From: Nocardioides luteus
Lineage (GTDB): Bacteria > Actinomycetota > Actinomycetes > Propionibacteriales > Nocardioidaceae
Assembly (NCBI RefSeq): GCF_000960475.2
Contig: NZ_JZDQ02000032.1
Coordinates: 1 to 64,000, forward strand
Direction of reading: 5' to 3'
Length of the DNA: 64,000 nucleotides
A program made the position numbers and the translations under genes. Positions within the stretch are counted from its first letter, which is position 1, and each line of letters starts with the position of its first letter. Below the pieces are notes generated by a model, which was given only the letters and a program-made list of their open reading frames with translations, was not told where the DNA came from and made no database searches. This document shows, one piece after another, positions 49,528-58,798 of this stretch.

Positions 49528-50660
49528 GGGTGTCGTACCTCTTCCTCAAGGGCCGCCAGCGCTCCTGCCAGCGTGATCAGGTCATGGTCGTTCTCGATCG
49601 GGGCATCGGTGAGCAGCGCGGAGACCTCGAGATCGGGCCTCCCGGTGCGCTGGACGACGGCGCGTACGACGGCCTCGATCGGGGCATCGCGCCCCAGCCG
49701 CAGCCGCCGCGCGAGGCGGGTGCTGGCGGCCTGCCGCAGCGTGGTCGCGGCATGGGTGCGGTCGCCGGAGCGGCGGTAGAGCCGGCCCAGGCTGCGGGTC
49801 GTCTCACCGGCGCGCACATGGACCGGCAGCGGCTCGACCGCGAGCGGACCCAGCCGCCGCCCGCGGGCGACGGCGAAGGCGACGACGGCGAGCAGCGCGA
49901 GCCACAGCGCCGGCTCGATCCAGCGCGGCAGCAACGACGCGGGGGAGTGGGCCTCGTCGGGGGCGAGATCCTCGAAGGACGGGATGTACCAGACCAGGTG
50001 GTCGCTCCCGCCCAGCAGCCGCAGCGCCACCGCCGCGTTGTCCGCGCGCAGGATCTGGTCGTTGGTCAGCACCTGCGGCGCACCCCAGATGGTGAGCCCC
50101 TCCGCCGGCGCGAGCACCGCACCGCCCTCGTGCGGGAAGCAGTCACCGGAGTCGTACGCAGTGACCGCATCGGCATGGATGCGGAGCCCGTCCCAGCGTG
50201 GGTCGTCGCACTCCGCCTCGACCGTCTCGGACGTCTGGGAGACCGCGTAGGGGATCCCGAGCATCGCCGAGACATAGGGCGCCGGCTCGGCCAGGATCAG
50301 GTCGGCGGCATCGTCGGTGCGCGCGCGCAGCCGGGAGGCGGTGTCCTCCCCGAGCGCATCGGTGCCGGTCACGAAGACCGTCGTGTCCGTCCCGATCTCG
50401 GTGTCGTCGAGGGCCTTCGAGGAACGGACGACGTCGACCTCGACCCCGTGGTCCTCGAGCACCCGGACCAGCGCCCGGCTGCCGTCGGGATCCGGGCTCT
50501 CGGGGTCGTAGGGGCCATAGGACTCCCCACCCTTCGGCGTCGCGAGGTACGCCAGCACCACCGCGATCACGAAGGCCAGCGCGACGATCATCAAGGGCCG
50601 GAAGCGCCGGAACCAGCCAGGTCTCTCCGTGGCCGGACCCTCGGCGACCTGCGTCGTCAT
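49524..50660 (-). CDS. DUF4350 domain membrane protein
   Basis: A 378-residue protein with an N-terminal TM helix (FRPLMIVALAFVIAVVLAYLATPKGG), a DUF4350-like domain of about 40-240 (DPDGSRALVRVLEDHGVEVDVVRSSKAL, DTTVFVTGTDALGEDTASRLRARTDDAADLILAEPAPYVSAM). A second TM segment is around 250-270 (WIEPALWLALLAVVAFAVARGRRLG), before a helical C-terminus. The domain is GATase-like in fold and of unknown function. Third gene of the coupled operon. Confidence 0.82.
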   Translation of the reverse strand: MTTQVAEGPATERPGWFRRFRPLMIVALAFVIAVVLAYLATPKGGESYGPYDPESPDPDGSRALVRVLEDHGVEVDVVRSSKALDDTEIGTDTTVFVTGTDALGEDTASRLRARTDDAADLILAEPAPYVSAMLGIPYAVSQTSETVEAECDDPRWDGLRIHADAVTAYDSGDCFPHEGGAVLAPAEGLTIWGAPQVLTNDQILRADNAAVALRLLGGSDHLVWYIPSFEDLAPDEAHSPASLLPRWIEPALWLALLAVVAFAVARGRRLGPLAVEPLPVHVRAGETTRSLGRLYRRSGDRTHAATTLRQAASTRLARRLRLGRDAPIEAVVRAVVQRTGRPDLEVSALLTDAPIENDHDLITLAGALAALEEEVRHP

Positions 50661-51268
50661 CGCGCCACCGCCAGCTCCTGCTCGAGCGTGAGCACGCCCT
50701 CGGCCTGCTCACGGGTGGCCGGGTGGTCGCCGTAGAGGACCTCGTTGAACAGCTCCGCGGCCCGACCTGCCCGCCCCTCCAGCGACATCTCCCGCTCCAG
50801 GCTCGCCGCGACCTCGGCGGCCGTCAGGCCGGGGTCCTCGGCCAGCCGGCCGCGCTCGACCTGGCGCCTGGCCAGCGCCCGGAACCCGTCGACCACTGCG
50901 GCGCCGTGATCCCCCGACGCGTACGCAGCCTCGGCCCGTGCCCGCAGCGCGGCCGCCGAGAGCGCCTCGTCGGTGAGGACGTCCCCGTCGCGGTCGCGGG
51001 CGGCCCGAGGGCTGCGCCGGGCGCGCGAGACCAGCAGGCCGAGGCCGACCAGGATCAGCGCGAAGACGACCATCGCGGCGACCGTCTGGGCCCAGGGCAC
51101 CTCATCCGCCGACGGGAGACCGTCGGAGAGGGTGCGCTCGATCCAGCGCAGGATCCGCTCGATGAGGTCCAGGTCGTGGTAGTCCGGGTCGGCCAGCTCG
51201 CGCCGGAGCCAGGAGCGACCCTCCTCGGGCGTCGGCGCCAGAGGAGGGGTCGGTTGGAGGAGGATCAT
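50657..51268 (-). CDS. DUF4129 domain protein
   Basis: A 203-residue protein: a cytoplasmic N-terminal stretch, one TM helix (WAQTVAAMVVFALILVGLGLLV, about 63-84) and a C-terminal DUF4129 region (AALRARAEAAYASGDHGAAVVDGFRALARRQVERGRLAEDPGLTAAEVAASLEREMS). DUF4129 often occurs at the end of transglutaminase proteins in MoxR/DUF58 clusters; here it stands alone and no transglutaminase domain is present. ATG 51268 overlaps the stop of the upstream gene (ATGA). A frame continuing to 51844 belongs to another gene's reverse reading. Confidence 0.8.
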   Translation of the reverse strand: MILLQPTPPLAPTPEEGRSWLRRELADPDYHDLDLIERILRWIERTLSDGLPSADEVPWAQTVAAMVVFALILVGLGLLVSRARRSPRAARDRDGDVLTDEALSAAALRARAEAAYASGDHGAAVVDGFRALARRQVERGRLAEDPGLTAAEVAASLEREMSLEGRAGRAAELFNEVLYGDHPATREQAEGVLTLEQELAVAR

Positions 51269-52350
51269 CGGCTCAGCAGCCCGGCCTGCTCCATCAGCTC
51301 GACCTCGTAGGACTCCTTGCGGATGCGCTGGTCGAGATACTGCAGGTTGGTCACCGCACCGCTGAACGGCGTCACGATCGCGGCGGAGACCACCGTCGAG
51401 ACGGCGCTGCCCACGAGGGTGGTGAAGAGGTAGAGGTCGGGCTGCGCGATGCCGACGAAGCTGGCGACCAGGCTGATCGGGAACGAGATGATCTGGGAGG
51501 CGAAGCCGGCGATGAGGGCGGCGAGCAGCCAGATCCCGAATAGCCGCCAGAACTGTCTCGCCGACAGCTGCCAGGCCCGCCGGAAGGCCCCGAAGACGCC
51601 GGTGCGCTCCAGCATCAGCGCTGGCACCGCGAGCAGGTAGAGCCGAACCGCCAGGAAGACCGAGGCCACGATCAGCAGCAGGATCATCAGCAGGCCGACC
51701 AGGATCGCCGGGATGGGACTGTCGACGACGATCGCGAGCACCACGACGGGCGCCGCCGCGACCACCATGACGAGGATGTAGACCACGGTGACCAGCAGGG
51801 CCAGCCCGATCAGCCGCCAGCGGTTGCCGTGGGTCGCCGCCCACGCCTGACCGAGGGTGAGCTTGCGGCCGATCGCCGCGGCGTGGGCGACGTGGGACAT
51901 CATCCCGGCGACCAGGATCGCGCCGATGCCCTGCAGGACCGAGCCGATGACGAAGGAGCCGAAGGCGATCACCATGCTGATGATCTCGGAGCTGCCCGGC
52001 GCGTAGTCGGGATCCTCAAGGGTGGCGCCGAACCACTCCAGGCTGTCGCCGGTGACGGTCATCGCCGTGGTCACGCCCAGCGGGATCGCCATCGCGACGG
52101 CCGCGACCAGGACCGAGGCGCCGACGGTGGCGCCGGGGTTGAAGCGTACGAGCCGGAAGGCGCCGTCGAGCATGTCGCCGAGACCCAGCGGCCGCAGCGG
52201 GATCGCCCCGGGTTTGTGGGCCGGTGGCAACGGCTGGGTCCAGGTCGGTGGGGCCGGTTGGGCCGGCTGGGGCGCCGGAGGAGGGCTGTACGGTGCCGCT
52301 GTCCCCTGTTGAGGTTGCTCACCCGGTGGGGGTGGCCACGCTCCTGACAT
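51265..52350 (-). CDS. Multi-pass membrane protein (GPDPase_memb-like), first gene of the MoxR operon
   Basis: A 361-residue protein with a Pro/Gln-rich cytosolic N-terminus (1-60, PPPGEQPQQGTAAPYSPPP...). About eight hydrophobic segments follow in the style of the glycerophosphodiester phosphodiesterase membrane domain (PGATVGASVLVAAVAMAIPLG, MVIAFGSFVIGSVLQGIGAILVAGMMSHVAHAAAIGRKLTLGQAW, LLVTVVYILVMVVAAAPVVVLAIVV). No catalytic domain is attached. It heads the operon: ATG 52350 has GAGGAG about 8 nt upstream. The five genes are linked by four 4-bp overlaps. Confidence 0.75.
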   Translation of the reverse strand: MSGAWPPPPGEQPQQGTAAPYSPPPAPQPAQPAPPTWTQPLPPAHKPGAIPLRPLGLGDMLDGAFRLVRFNPGATVGASVLVAAVAMAIPLGVTTAMTVTGDSLEWFGATLEDPDYAPGSSEIISMVIAFGSFVIGSVLQGIGAILVAGMMSHVAHAAAIGRKLTLGQAWAATHGNRWRLIGLALLVTVVYILVMVVAAAPVVVLAIVVDSPIPAILVGLLMILLLIVASVFLAVRLYLLAVPALMLERTGVFGAFRRAWQLSARQFWRLFGIWLLAALIAGFASQIISFPISLVASFVGIAQPDLYLFTTLVGSAVSTVVSAAIVTPFSGAVTNLQYLDQRIRKESYEVELMEQAGLLSR

Positions 52351-52763
52351 CCTGATGCTCCTCGTCGCGAAGGCCGGCGAACTCGCTCGGTTGGGGGCAT
52401 CCTCTCAGAGCGATCCAGACGACATCGTTGATTTGGAGCCACCTGCGTACGCGTGACAAGATTCTCTGGTTGCTCCAGTGAATGTGCGCTGGGGTGTGCA
52501 CACCTTGACTACTGAATCGCGTCACCTGAGCAGGCTGATCAGCCTGTCCGGATGTGGTCTGTGGTCGTCGTGTGCCCATCCCGAAGGCGTGGTTCCAGTG
52601 AAGCTGATGGTGAAAGTCCCGTCGAGAAGTCGGCGTTCGCTTGTGAAAAATAAGCGACACGCCCGACCGCGGGGGTCGGAGCCAGAGGTGAGCAACCGGG
52701 CCGACTCAGCCGGAGGAAGCCTGTAGCACGCGGCACGCTGACCAAGAAGGACGAGAGAGACAG
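52351..52763 (+). promoter_or_regulatory. 413-bp leader and promoter region of the S10 operon
   Basis: No gene. Contains the divergent promoter of the MoxR operon at its left end and the S10 leader at its right. It holds the perfect palindrome CAGGCTGATCAGCCTG (52531-52546), a GCTTGTGAAAAATAAGC inverted repeat with the motif GCGACACGCCCGACC (52654-52668) plus a GCGGGGG continuation, and a CCGACC/GGTCGG hairpin within it. The same motif begins the rpsL leader. Autogenous control by a ribosomal protein is possible but not shown. Confidence 0.55.
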
Positions 52764-53072
52764 ATGGCGGGACAGAAGATCCGCATCAGGCTCAAGGCCT
52801 ATGACCACGAGGTGATCGACACCTCGGCGCGAAAGATCGTGGACACGGTCACCCGTACGGGTGCCAAGGTCGCCGGCCCGGTGCCGCTGCCGACCGAGAA
52901 GAACGTGTACTGCGTCATCCGCTCGCCCCACAAGTACAAGGACTCGCGCGAGCACTTCGAGATGCGCACCCACAAGCGCCTCATCGACATCATCGACCCG
53001 ACCCCGAAGACTGTTGACTCCCTCATGCGGCTCGACCTGCCTGCTGGTGTCGACATCGAGATCAAGCTCTGA
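52764..53072 (+). CDS. rpsJ: 30S ribosomal protein S10
   Basis: A 102-residue 30S head protein with MAGQKIRIRLKAYDHEVIDTSARKIVDTV and HKRLIDIIDPTPKTVDSLMRLDLPAGVDIEI. In E. coli S10 also works with NusB in antitermination. The first gene of the S10 operon, preceded by GAGAGA and a 413-bp leader. Confidence 0.97.
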   Translation: MAGQKIRIRLKAYDHEVIDTSARKIVDTVTRTGAKVAGPVPLPTEKNVYCVIRSPHKYKDSREHFEMRTHKRLIDIIDPTPKTVDSLMRLDLPAGVDIEIKL

Positions 53073-53082
53073 GGTTGACGAC

Positions 53083-53739
53083 ATGACGATCGAACGCAAC
53101 GTGAAGGGTCTCCTGGGCACCAAGCTCGGCATGACCCAGCTCTGGGACGAGAACAACGTCGTCGTCCCCGTGACCGTCATCGCGGCGAACACCAACGTCG
53201 TGACCCAGGTCCGCACCCCCGAGGCCGACGGCTACAACGCCGTGCAGATCGGCTACGGCGAGATCGACGGCCGCAAGGTGAACAAGCCGGGCGCCGGCCA
53301 GTTCGAGAAGGCCGGTGTCACGCCGCGCCGCCACCTGGCCGAGATCCGCACCGCCGACGCCGCGTCGTACTCCGCCGGCCAGGAGCTCCCCGTCGACACC
53401 TTCGCCGTGGGCGAGGAGATCGACGTGACGGGCACCTCGAAGGGTAAGGGTTTCGCGGGCACCATGAAGCGCCACGGCTTTGCCGGCGTCAGCGCTTCGC
53501 ACGGTGCGCACCGCAACCACCGCAAGCCGGGATCGATCGGCGCCTGCGCCACCCCGGGTCGCGTGTTCAAGGGCGTCCGCATGGCCGGTCACATGGGTAC
53601 TGACACCGTCACCACCCAGAACCTGACCGTGCACGCCGTCGACACCGAGAAGGGCCTCATCCTGGTCAAGGGCGCGATCCCTGGCCCCAAGGGTGGCCTC
53701 GTGGTCCTGCGCTCGGCTGCTAAGAAGCTGGAGGCCTGA
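53083..53739 (+). CDS. rplC: 50S ribosomal protein L3
   Basis: A 218-residue 50S assembly protein, whose loop reaches the peptidyl-transferase centre (GFAGVSASHGAHRNHRKPGSIG). The N-terminal GLLGTKLGMTQLWDENNVVVPVTVI is typical. The frame extends upstream to 52861, but ATG 53083 with GAGG/TTGACGAC upstream is the usual start. Ends 2 bp before rplD. Confidence 0.97.
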   Translation: MTIERNVKGLLGTKLGMTQLWDENNVVVPVTVIAANTNVVTQVRTPEADGYNAVQIGYGEIDGRKVNKPGAGQFEKAGVTPRRHLAEIRTADAASYSAGQELPVDTFAVGEEIDVTGTSKGKGFAGTMKRHGFAGVSASHGAHRNHRKPGSIGACATPGRVFKGVRMAGHMGTDTVTTQNLTVHAVDTEKGLILVKGAIPGPKGGLVVLRSAAKKLEA

Positions 53740-53741
53740 TC

Positions 53742-54641
53742 ATGGCTATCAAGACCGTCAAGGTCGACTTCCCGGCTGAGATCTTCGATGTTGAGCTCAA
53801 CATCCCGCTGATCCACCAGGTCGTCGTCGCGCAGCAGGCCGCTGCGCGCCAGGGCACGCACGCCACCAAGACCCGCGGCGAGGTCCGCGGCGGTGGCCGC
53901 AAGCCCTACAAGCAGAAGGGCACCGGTCGCGCCCGCCAGGGTTCGACCCGCGCGCCGCAGTTCGCCGGTGGTGGCACCGTCCACGGCCCGCAGCCGCGTG
54001 ACTACAGCCAGCGCACCCCCAAGAAGATGAAGGCCGCCGCCCTCCGCGGTGCCCTCTCCGACCGGGCTCGCGCCGGCCAGATCCACGTGGCCGAGTTCGC
54101 CCTCGAGGCGCCCTCGACCAAGACCGCGCTGACCGCCCTCAAGGCGATCTCCGACGCGAAGCGCTTCCTCGTGGTGCTGGACCGTTCCGAGTCCGTCGCC
54201 GCGCTGAGCCTGCGCAACGCGCCCGAGGTGCACCTGCTCTGGGCCGACCAGCTCAACACCTACGACGTCCTCGTCTCCGACGACGTGGTCTTCTCCAAGC
54301 CGGCCTACGAGATCTTCGTCTCGGGCAAGCCGGTCGTCGCTGCCAAGGAGACCGTCACCATCGGTGAGGTCGAGAAGGACGCGGCCAAGAAGCCCGCCGC
54401 CGAGCCGGCCAAGGATGCCGACCTTCCCGAGGGTGCTGTCGCGCCGCTCGAGGACGGCTCCGCTCCTGAGGGCTTCGACATCAAGGGCAACGTCAAGGGC
54501 AAGGACAAGAAGTTCCACGCTCCGGGCGGCCGTTGGTACGAGTCCACCAAGGCGGAGTTCTACTTCAAGTCCGCCGAGGACGCCATCGCCGCAGGCTTCG
54601 TCGAGGCCGGCAAGAAGAAGGCTGAGGAGGCTGACAAGTGA
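53742..54641 (+). CDS. rplD: 50S ribosomal protein L4 with unusual C-terminal domain
   Basis: L4 is a 50S assembly protein lining the exit tunnel. The first about 205 residues are a normal L4 (RPYKQKGTGRARQGSTRAPQFAGGGTVHGP, tunnel loop). At 299 residues the gene is about 80-90 residues longer than usual. A linker rich in Lys/Ala/Pro (VEKDAAKKPAAEPAKD) leads to a segment from about 244 (FDIKGNVKGKDKKFHAPGGRWYESTKAEFYFKSAEDAIAAGFVEAG). That segment resembles the short sunset-type domain that ends other actinobacterial proteins. The reading frame is continuous and overlaps rplW by 4 bp, so this is a genuine extension. Its role is unknown. L4 represses the S10 operon in E. coli. Confidence 0.95.
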   Translation: MAIKTVKVDFPAEIFDVELNIPLIHQVVVAQQAAARQGTHATKTRGEVRGGGRKPYKQKGTGRARQGSTRAPQFAGGGTVHGPQPRDYSQRTPKKMKAAALRGALSDRARAGQIHVAEFALEAPSTKTALTALKAISDAKRFLVVLDRSESVAALSLRNAPEVHLLWADQLNTYDVLVSDDVVFSKPAYEIFVSGKPVVAAKETVTIGEVEKDAAKKPAAEPAKDADLPEGAVAPLEDGSAPEGFDIKGNVKGKDKKFHAPGGRWYESTKAEFYFKSAEDAIAAGFVEAGKKKAEEADK

Positions 54642-54934
54642 GCACGCTGCACTACGACCCCCGCGACATCCTGATCGCGCCGGTGGTCTCCGAGAAGAGC
54701 TACGGCCTCCTCGACCAGAACAAGTACACCTTCATCGTTCGCCCCGACGCGAACAAGACCGAGATCAAGATCGCGGTCGAGAAGGTGTTCGACGTCAAGG
54801 TGACCTCGGTCAACACGATCAACCGCAAGGGCAAGGCCCGTCGTACGCGTTACGGCCTGGGCAAGCGCCCCGACACCAAGCGCGCGATCGTCTCCCTGGC
54901 TGAGGGCGACCGCATCGACATCTTCGGCGCGTGA
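54638..54934 (+). CDS. rplW: 50S ribosomal protein L23
   Basis: A 98-residue protein near the tunnel exit that docks trigger factor and SRP: RDILIAPVVSEKSYGLLDQNKYTFIVRPDANKTEIKIAVEKVFDVKV. The GTG start overlaps the rplD stop (GTGA), so it is coupled to the extended L4. Confidence 0.97.
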   Translation: MSTLHYDPRDILIAPVVSEKSYGLLDQNKYTFIVRPDANKTEIKIAVEKVFDVKVTSVNTINRKGKARRTRYGLGKRPDTKRAIVSLAEGDRIDIFGA

Positions 54935-54950
54935 GAAGGACTGACTGAAC

Positions 54951-55787
<837 letters not shown>

Positions 55788-55790
55788 GCA

Positions 55791-56072
55791 ATGCCTCGCA
55801 GCCTGAAGAAGGGCCCCTTCGTCGACGACCACCTTCAGAAGAAGGTGGACGCCGAGAACGAGAAGGGCACCCACAACGTGATCAAGACCTGGTCGCGCCG
55901 CTCGATGATCGTGCCCGAGATGATCGGTCACACCATCGCGGTGCACGACGGTCGCAAGCACGTCCCGGTCTTCGTGTCCGACTCGATGGTCGGTCACAAG
56001 CTGGGTGAGTTCGCTCCGACCCGCACGTTCAAGGGTCACATCAAGGACGACCGGAAGGGACGCCGTCGATGA
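55791..56072 (+). CDS. rpsS: 30S ribosomal protein S19
   Basis: A 93-residue head protein; PRSLKKGPFVDDHLQKKV and TWSRRSMIVPEMIGHTIAVHDGRKHVPV are characteristic. Its stop overlaps the rplV start (ATGA). Confidence 0.97.
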   Translation: MPRSLKKGPFVDDHLQKKVDAENEKGTHNVIKTWSRRSMIVPEMIGHTIAVHDGRKHVPVFVSDSMVGHKLGEFAPTRTFKGHIKDDRKGRRR

Positions 56073-56488
56073 CCACCACCGAACGGCAGCGCATCAGCGC
56101 CCGCCGCGACTCCCTGCTCGGCGACCAGCCGGGTGCCTTCGCGAGTGCCCGCTTCGTGCGGATCACCCCGCTGAAGGCACGCCGCGTCGTCGACCTGGTT
56201 CGCGGCCTGCCCGTCGACGAGGCCCTGTCCCTGCTGCAGTTCGCGCCGCAGGCAGCCTCCGAGACTGTTTACAAGGTTCTCGAGTCCGCCATCGCCAACG
56301 CGGTGTCGACCGAGGGTCTGGACCGCGACGACCTGGTCGTCTCGGTCGCCATGGTGGACGAAGGTCCGACCATGAAGCGCTGGCGCCCCCGCGCCCAGGG
56401 CCGTGCGACCCGCATCAACAAGCGGACCTCGCACATCACCCTGGCCGTGCAGCCGGCCGACGTCGTCGAGAAGGGCGGTAAGAAGTAA
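56069..56488 (+). CDS. rplV: 50S ribosomal protein L22
   Basis: A 139-residue tunnel-lining protein. The core RFVRITPLKARRVVDLVRGLPVDEALSLL and the beta-hairpin MKRWRPRAQGRATRINKRTSHIT are typical. It carries an extra N-terminal segment of about 25 residues (MTTTERQRISARRDSLLGDQPGA) longer than in E. coli, common in some actinobacteria. Confidence 0.96.
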   Translation: MTTTERQRISARRDSLLGDQPGAFASARFVRITPLKARRVVDLVRGLPVDEALSLLQFAPQAASETVYKVLESAIANAVSTEGLDRDDLVVSVAMVDEGPTMKRWRPRAQGRATRINKRTSHITLAVQPADVVEKGGKK

Positions 56489-57315
56489 TGGGTCAGAAGA
56501 TCAACCCGAACGGCTTCCGCCTGGGCATCTCGACCGACCACAAGTCGCGTTGGTACGCCGACAAGCAGTACAAGGAGTACGTCGGCGAGGACGTCAAGAT
56601 CCGCAAGCTCCTGTCGAAGGGCATGGAGCGGGCCGGCATCGCGAAGGTCGAGATCGAGCGCACCCGTGACCGCGTCCGTGTGGACATCCACACCGCGCGT
56701 CCCGGCATCGTCATCGGCCGCCGCGGCGCCGAGGCCGACCGCCTCCGCACCGAGCTCGAGAAGCTCACCGGCAAGCAGGTCCAGCTGAACATCCTCGAGG
56801 TCAAGAACCCCGAGGTCGACGCTCAGCTGGTCGCCCAGGGTGTCGCCGAGCAGCTCAGTGGTCGCGTGCAGTTCCGCCGCGCGATGCGCAAGGCCATGCA
56901 GACCACCATGCGCTCCGGTGCCAAGGGCATCCGGATCCAGTGCTCGGGTCGTCTGAACGGCGCTGAGATGTCGCGTACGGAGTTCTACCGCGAGGGTCGC
57001 GTCCCGCTGCACACGCTGCGTGCCGACATCGACTACGGCTTCTACGAGGCCCGCACGACCTTCGGCCGTATCGGCGTGAAGGTCTGGATCTACAAGGGTG
57101 AGGTCTCCGGCTCGCGTGCCGAGCGCCAGGCCGCCCAGGCCGCCCGTGCGGGCGTCCCGGGTCGCGGTGGCAACGACCGTCGCGGTGGCCGCGGCGACCG
57201 TCCGTCGCGTGGCTCCCGTGGTGACCGCCCGAACCGCGCTGACCGCGCGGCGAAGACTGAGGCGCCGGCTGCCGCTGAGGCTCCCGCCGCCGAGACCACG
57301 ACCCAGGAGGGCTGA
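56488..57315 (+). CDS. rpsC: 30S ribosomal protein S3
   Basis: A 275-residue mRNA-entry-channel protein with KH domain (DRVRVDIHTARPGIVIGRRGAEADRLR) and C-terminal core. The tail (GRGGNDRRGGRGDRPSRGSRGDRP ...) is a long basic RG-rich then acidic-Ala/Pro extension, in line with actinobacterial S3 proteins. Overlaps rplV by 1 bp. Confidence 0.97.
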   Translation: MGQKINPNGFRLGISTDHKSRWYADKQYKEYVGEDVKIRKLLSKGMERAGIAKVEIERTRDRVRVDIHTARPGIVIGRRGAEADRLRTELEKLTGKQVQLNILEVKNPEVDAQLVAQGVAEQLSGRVQFRRAMRKAMQTTMRSGAKGIRIQCSGRLNGAEMSRTEFYREGRVPLHTLRADIDYGFYEARTTFGRIGVKVWIYKGEVSGSRAERQAAQAARAGVPGRGGNDRRGGRGDRPSRGSRGDRPNRADRAAKTEAPAAAEAPAAETTTQEG

Positions 57316-57318
57316 CCC

Positions 57319-57738
57319 ATGCTGATGCCCCGTCGAGTCAAGCACCGCAAGCAGCACCACCCGAAGCGCACTGGCGTGGCCAAGGGTGGCACCAAGCTGG
57401 CCTTCGGTGACTACGGCATCCAGGCGATCGAGGGTCACTACGTGACCAACCGCCAGATCGAGGCAGCGCGTATCGCGATGACTCGTCACATCAAGCGAGG
57501 CGGCAAGGTGTGGATCAACATCTACCCCGACATCCCGCTGACCAAGAAGCCCGCCGAGACCCGCATGGGTTCCGGTAAGGGTTCGCCCGAGTGGTGGGTC
57601 GCCAACGTCAAGCCGGGCCGCGTCATGTTCGAGCTCTCCGGCGTCGACGAGAACACGGCCCGCGAGGCGATGCGCCGCGCGATCCACAAGCTGCCCATGA
57701 AGTGCCGTTTCATCACGCGAGAGGCTGGTGAGTTCTGA
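57319..57738 (+). CDS. rplP: 50S ribosomal protein L16
   Basis: A 139-residue protein near the A-site; MLMPRRVKHRKQHHPKRTGVAKGGTKLAFGDYGIQAIE is diagnostic. It overlaps the rpmC start by one base (TGATG). Confidence 0.97.
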   Translation: MLMPRRVKHRKQHHPKRTGVAKGGTKLAFGDYGIQAIEGHYVTNRQIEAARIAMTRHIKRGGKVWINIYPDIPLTKKPAETRMGSGKGSPEWWVANVKPGRVMFELSGVDENTAREAMRRAIHKLPMKCRFITREAGEF

Positions 57739-57980
57739 TGGCTAACTCCCTGCAGGCGTTCGAGCTGGACGAGCTCACCGACGTCGACCTCGAGGCGAAG
57801 CTGCGCGAGGCGAAGGAGGAGCTGTTCAACCTCCGGTTCCAGGCGGCCACCGGCCAGCTGGAGAGCCACGGTCGGCTCCGCACCGTCAAGAAGGACATCG
57901 CCCGGATCTACACCGTGGTGCGCGAGCGCGAGCTCGGCATTCGCGTGGCCCCGGGCACCGAGACCACCGAGGAGGCCTGA
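57738..57980 (+). CDS. rpmC: 50S ribosomal protein L29
   Basis: An 80-residue tunnel-exit protein with LREAKEELFNLRFQAATGQLESHGRLRTVKKDIARIYTVVRERE. One base of its ATG is shared with the rplP stop. Confidence 0.95.
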   Translation: MANSLQAFELDELTDVDLEAKLREAKEELFNLRFQAATGQLESHGRLRTVKKDIARIYTVVRERELGIRVAPGTETTEEA

Positions 57981-57981
57981 A

Positions 57982-58257
57982 ATGGCTGAGTCCACCGAGA
58001 CCACCGAGCGCAACACGCGCAAGGTGCGCGAGGGCCTCGTCGTCAGCGACAAGATGGACAAGACCATCGTCGTCGAGGTCGAGGACCGCGTGAAGCACCC
58101 GCTCTACGGCAAGGTCATGCGCCGTAGCAGCAAGCTCAAGGCTCACGACGAGCAGAACACCGCCGGCATCGGCGACCGCGTCCTGGTCATGGAGACCCGG
58201 CCGCTGTCCGCGACCAAGCGGTGGCGTCTCGTCGAGGTCGTCGAGCGCGCCAAGTGA
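57982..58257 (+). CDS. rpsQ: 30S ribosomal protein S17
   Basis: A 91-residue 16S-binding protein: RKVREGLVVSDKMDKTIVVEVEDRVKHPLYGKVMRRSSKLKAHDEQN. It closes the S10 cluster and is followed by a 172-bp gap with hairpins before rplN. Confidence 0.97.
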   Translation: MAESTETTERNTRKVREGLVVSDKMDKTIVVEVEDRVKHPLYGKVMRRSSKLKAHDEQNTAGIGDRVLVMETRPLSATKRWRLVEVVERAK

Positions 58258-58429
58258 TCCTCGTCTCCTAGGAGACGGATCCGGCTGGCGACAAACGTCG
58301 CCAAATTGACCAAAGGGTGCAGGTCCAGCGACCATTGTTCGCTGGGCCTGTGCCCATCAAATCCCATTACGTTCGGCAAGGCTCGACCGCCCTGGATGCG
58401 GTTGAGAACCAGCTCGACAAGGAGAAGTA
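58258..58429 (+). terminator. 172-bp gap with three hairpins between rpsQ and rplN
   Basis: Three consecutive stems: CGTCTCCTAGGAGACG (58262-58277, perfect palindrome), TGGCGAC-AAAC-GTCGCCA (58286-58303), and a 16-bp stem including G-U pairs (58316-58331 with 58339-58354). This separates the S10 and spc clusters; it may terminate or attenuate one and carry the promoter of the next. No T-tract follows. Confidence 0.55.
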
Positions 58430-58798
58430 ATGATCCAGCAGGAGTCGCGACTCAAGGTCGCCGACAACACTGGTGCGAAGGAGATCCTTTGCATTCGTGT
58501 GCTCGGTGGTTCCGGTCGTCGCTACGCCGGCATCGGCGACACCATCGTCGCCACCGTCAAGGACGCTATCCCCGGTGGCAACGTGAAGAAGGGTGACGTC
58601 GTCAAGGCCGTCATCGTGCGCACCGTCAAGGAGCGCCGCCGCGCTGACGGCTCGTACATCCGCTTCGACGAGAACGCCGCCGTCATTCTCAAGAACGACG
58701 GCGAGCCGCGAGGCACCCGCATCTTCGGCCCGGTGGGCCGCGAGCTGCGCGACAAGAAGTTCATGAAGATCATCTCGCTCGCGCCGGAGGTGCTGTGA
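58430..58798 (+). CDS. rplN: 50S ribosomal protein L14
   Basis: A 122-residue 50S protein at the subunit interface: MIQQESRLKVADNTGAKEILCIRVLGGSGRRYAGIGD is standard. It starts the spc cluster, with SD AAGGAGAAG. Confidence 0.97.
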   Translation: MIQQESRLKVADNTGAKEILCIRVLGGSGRRYAGIGDTIVATVKDAIPGGNVKKGDVVKAVIVRTVKERRRADGSYIRFDENAAVILKNDGEPRGTRIFGPVGRELRDKKFMKIISLAPEVL

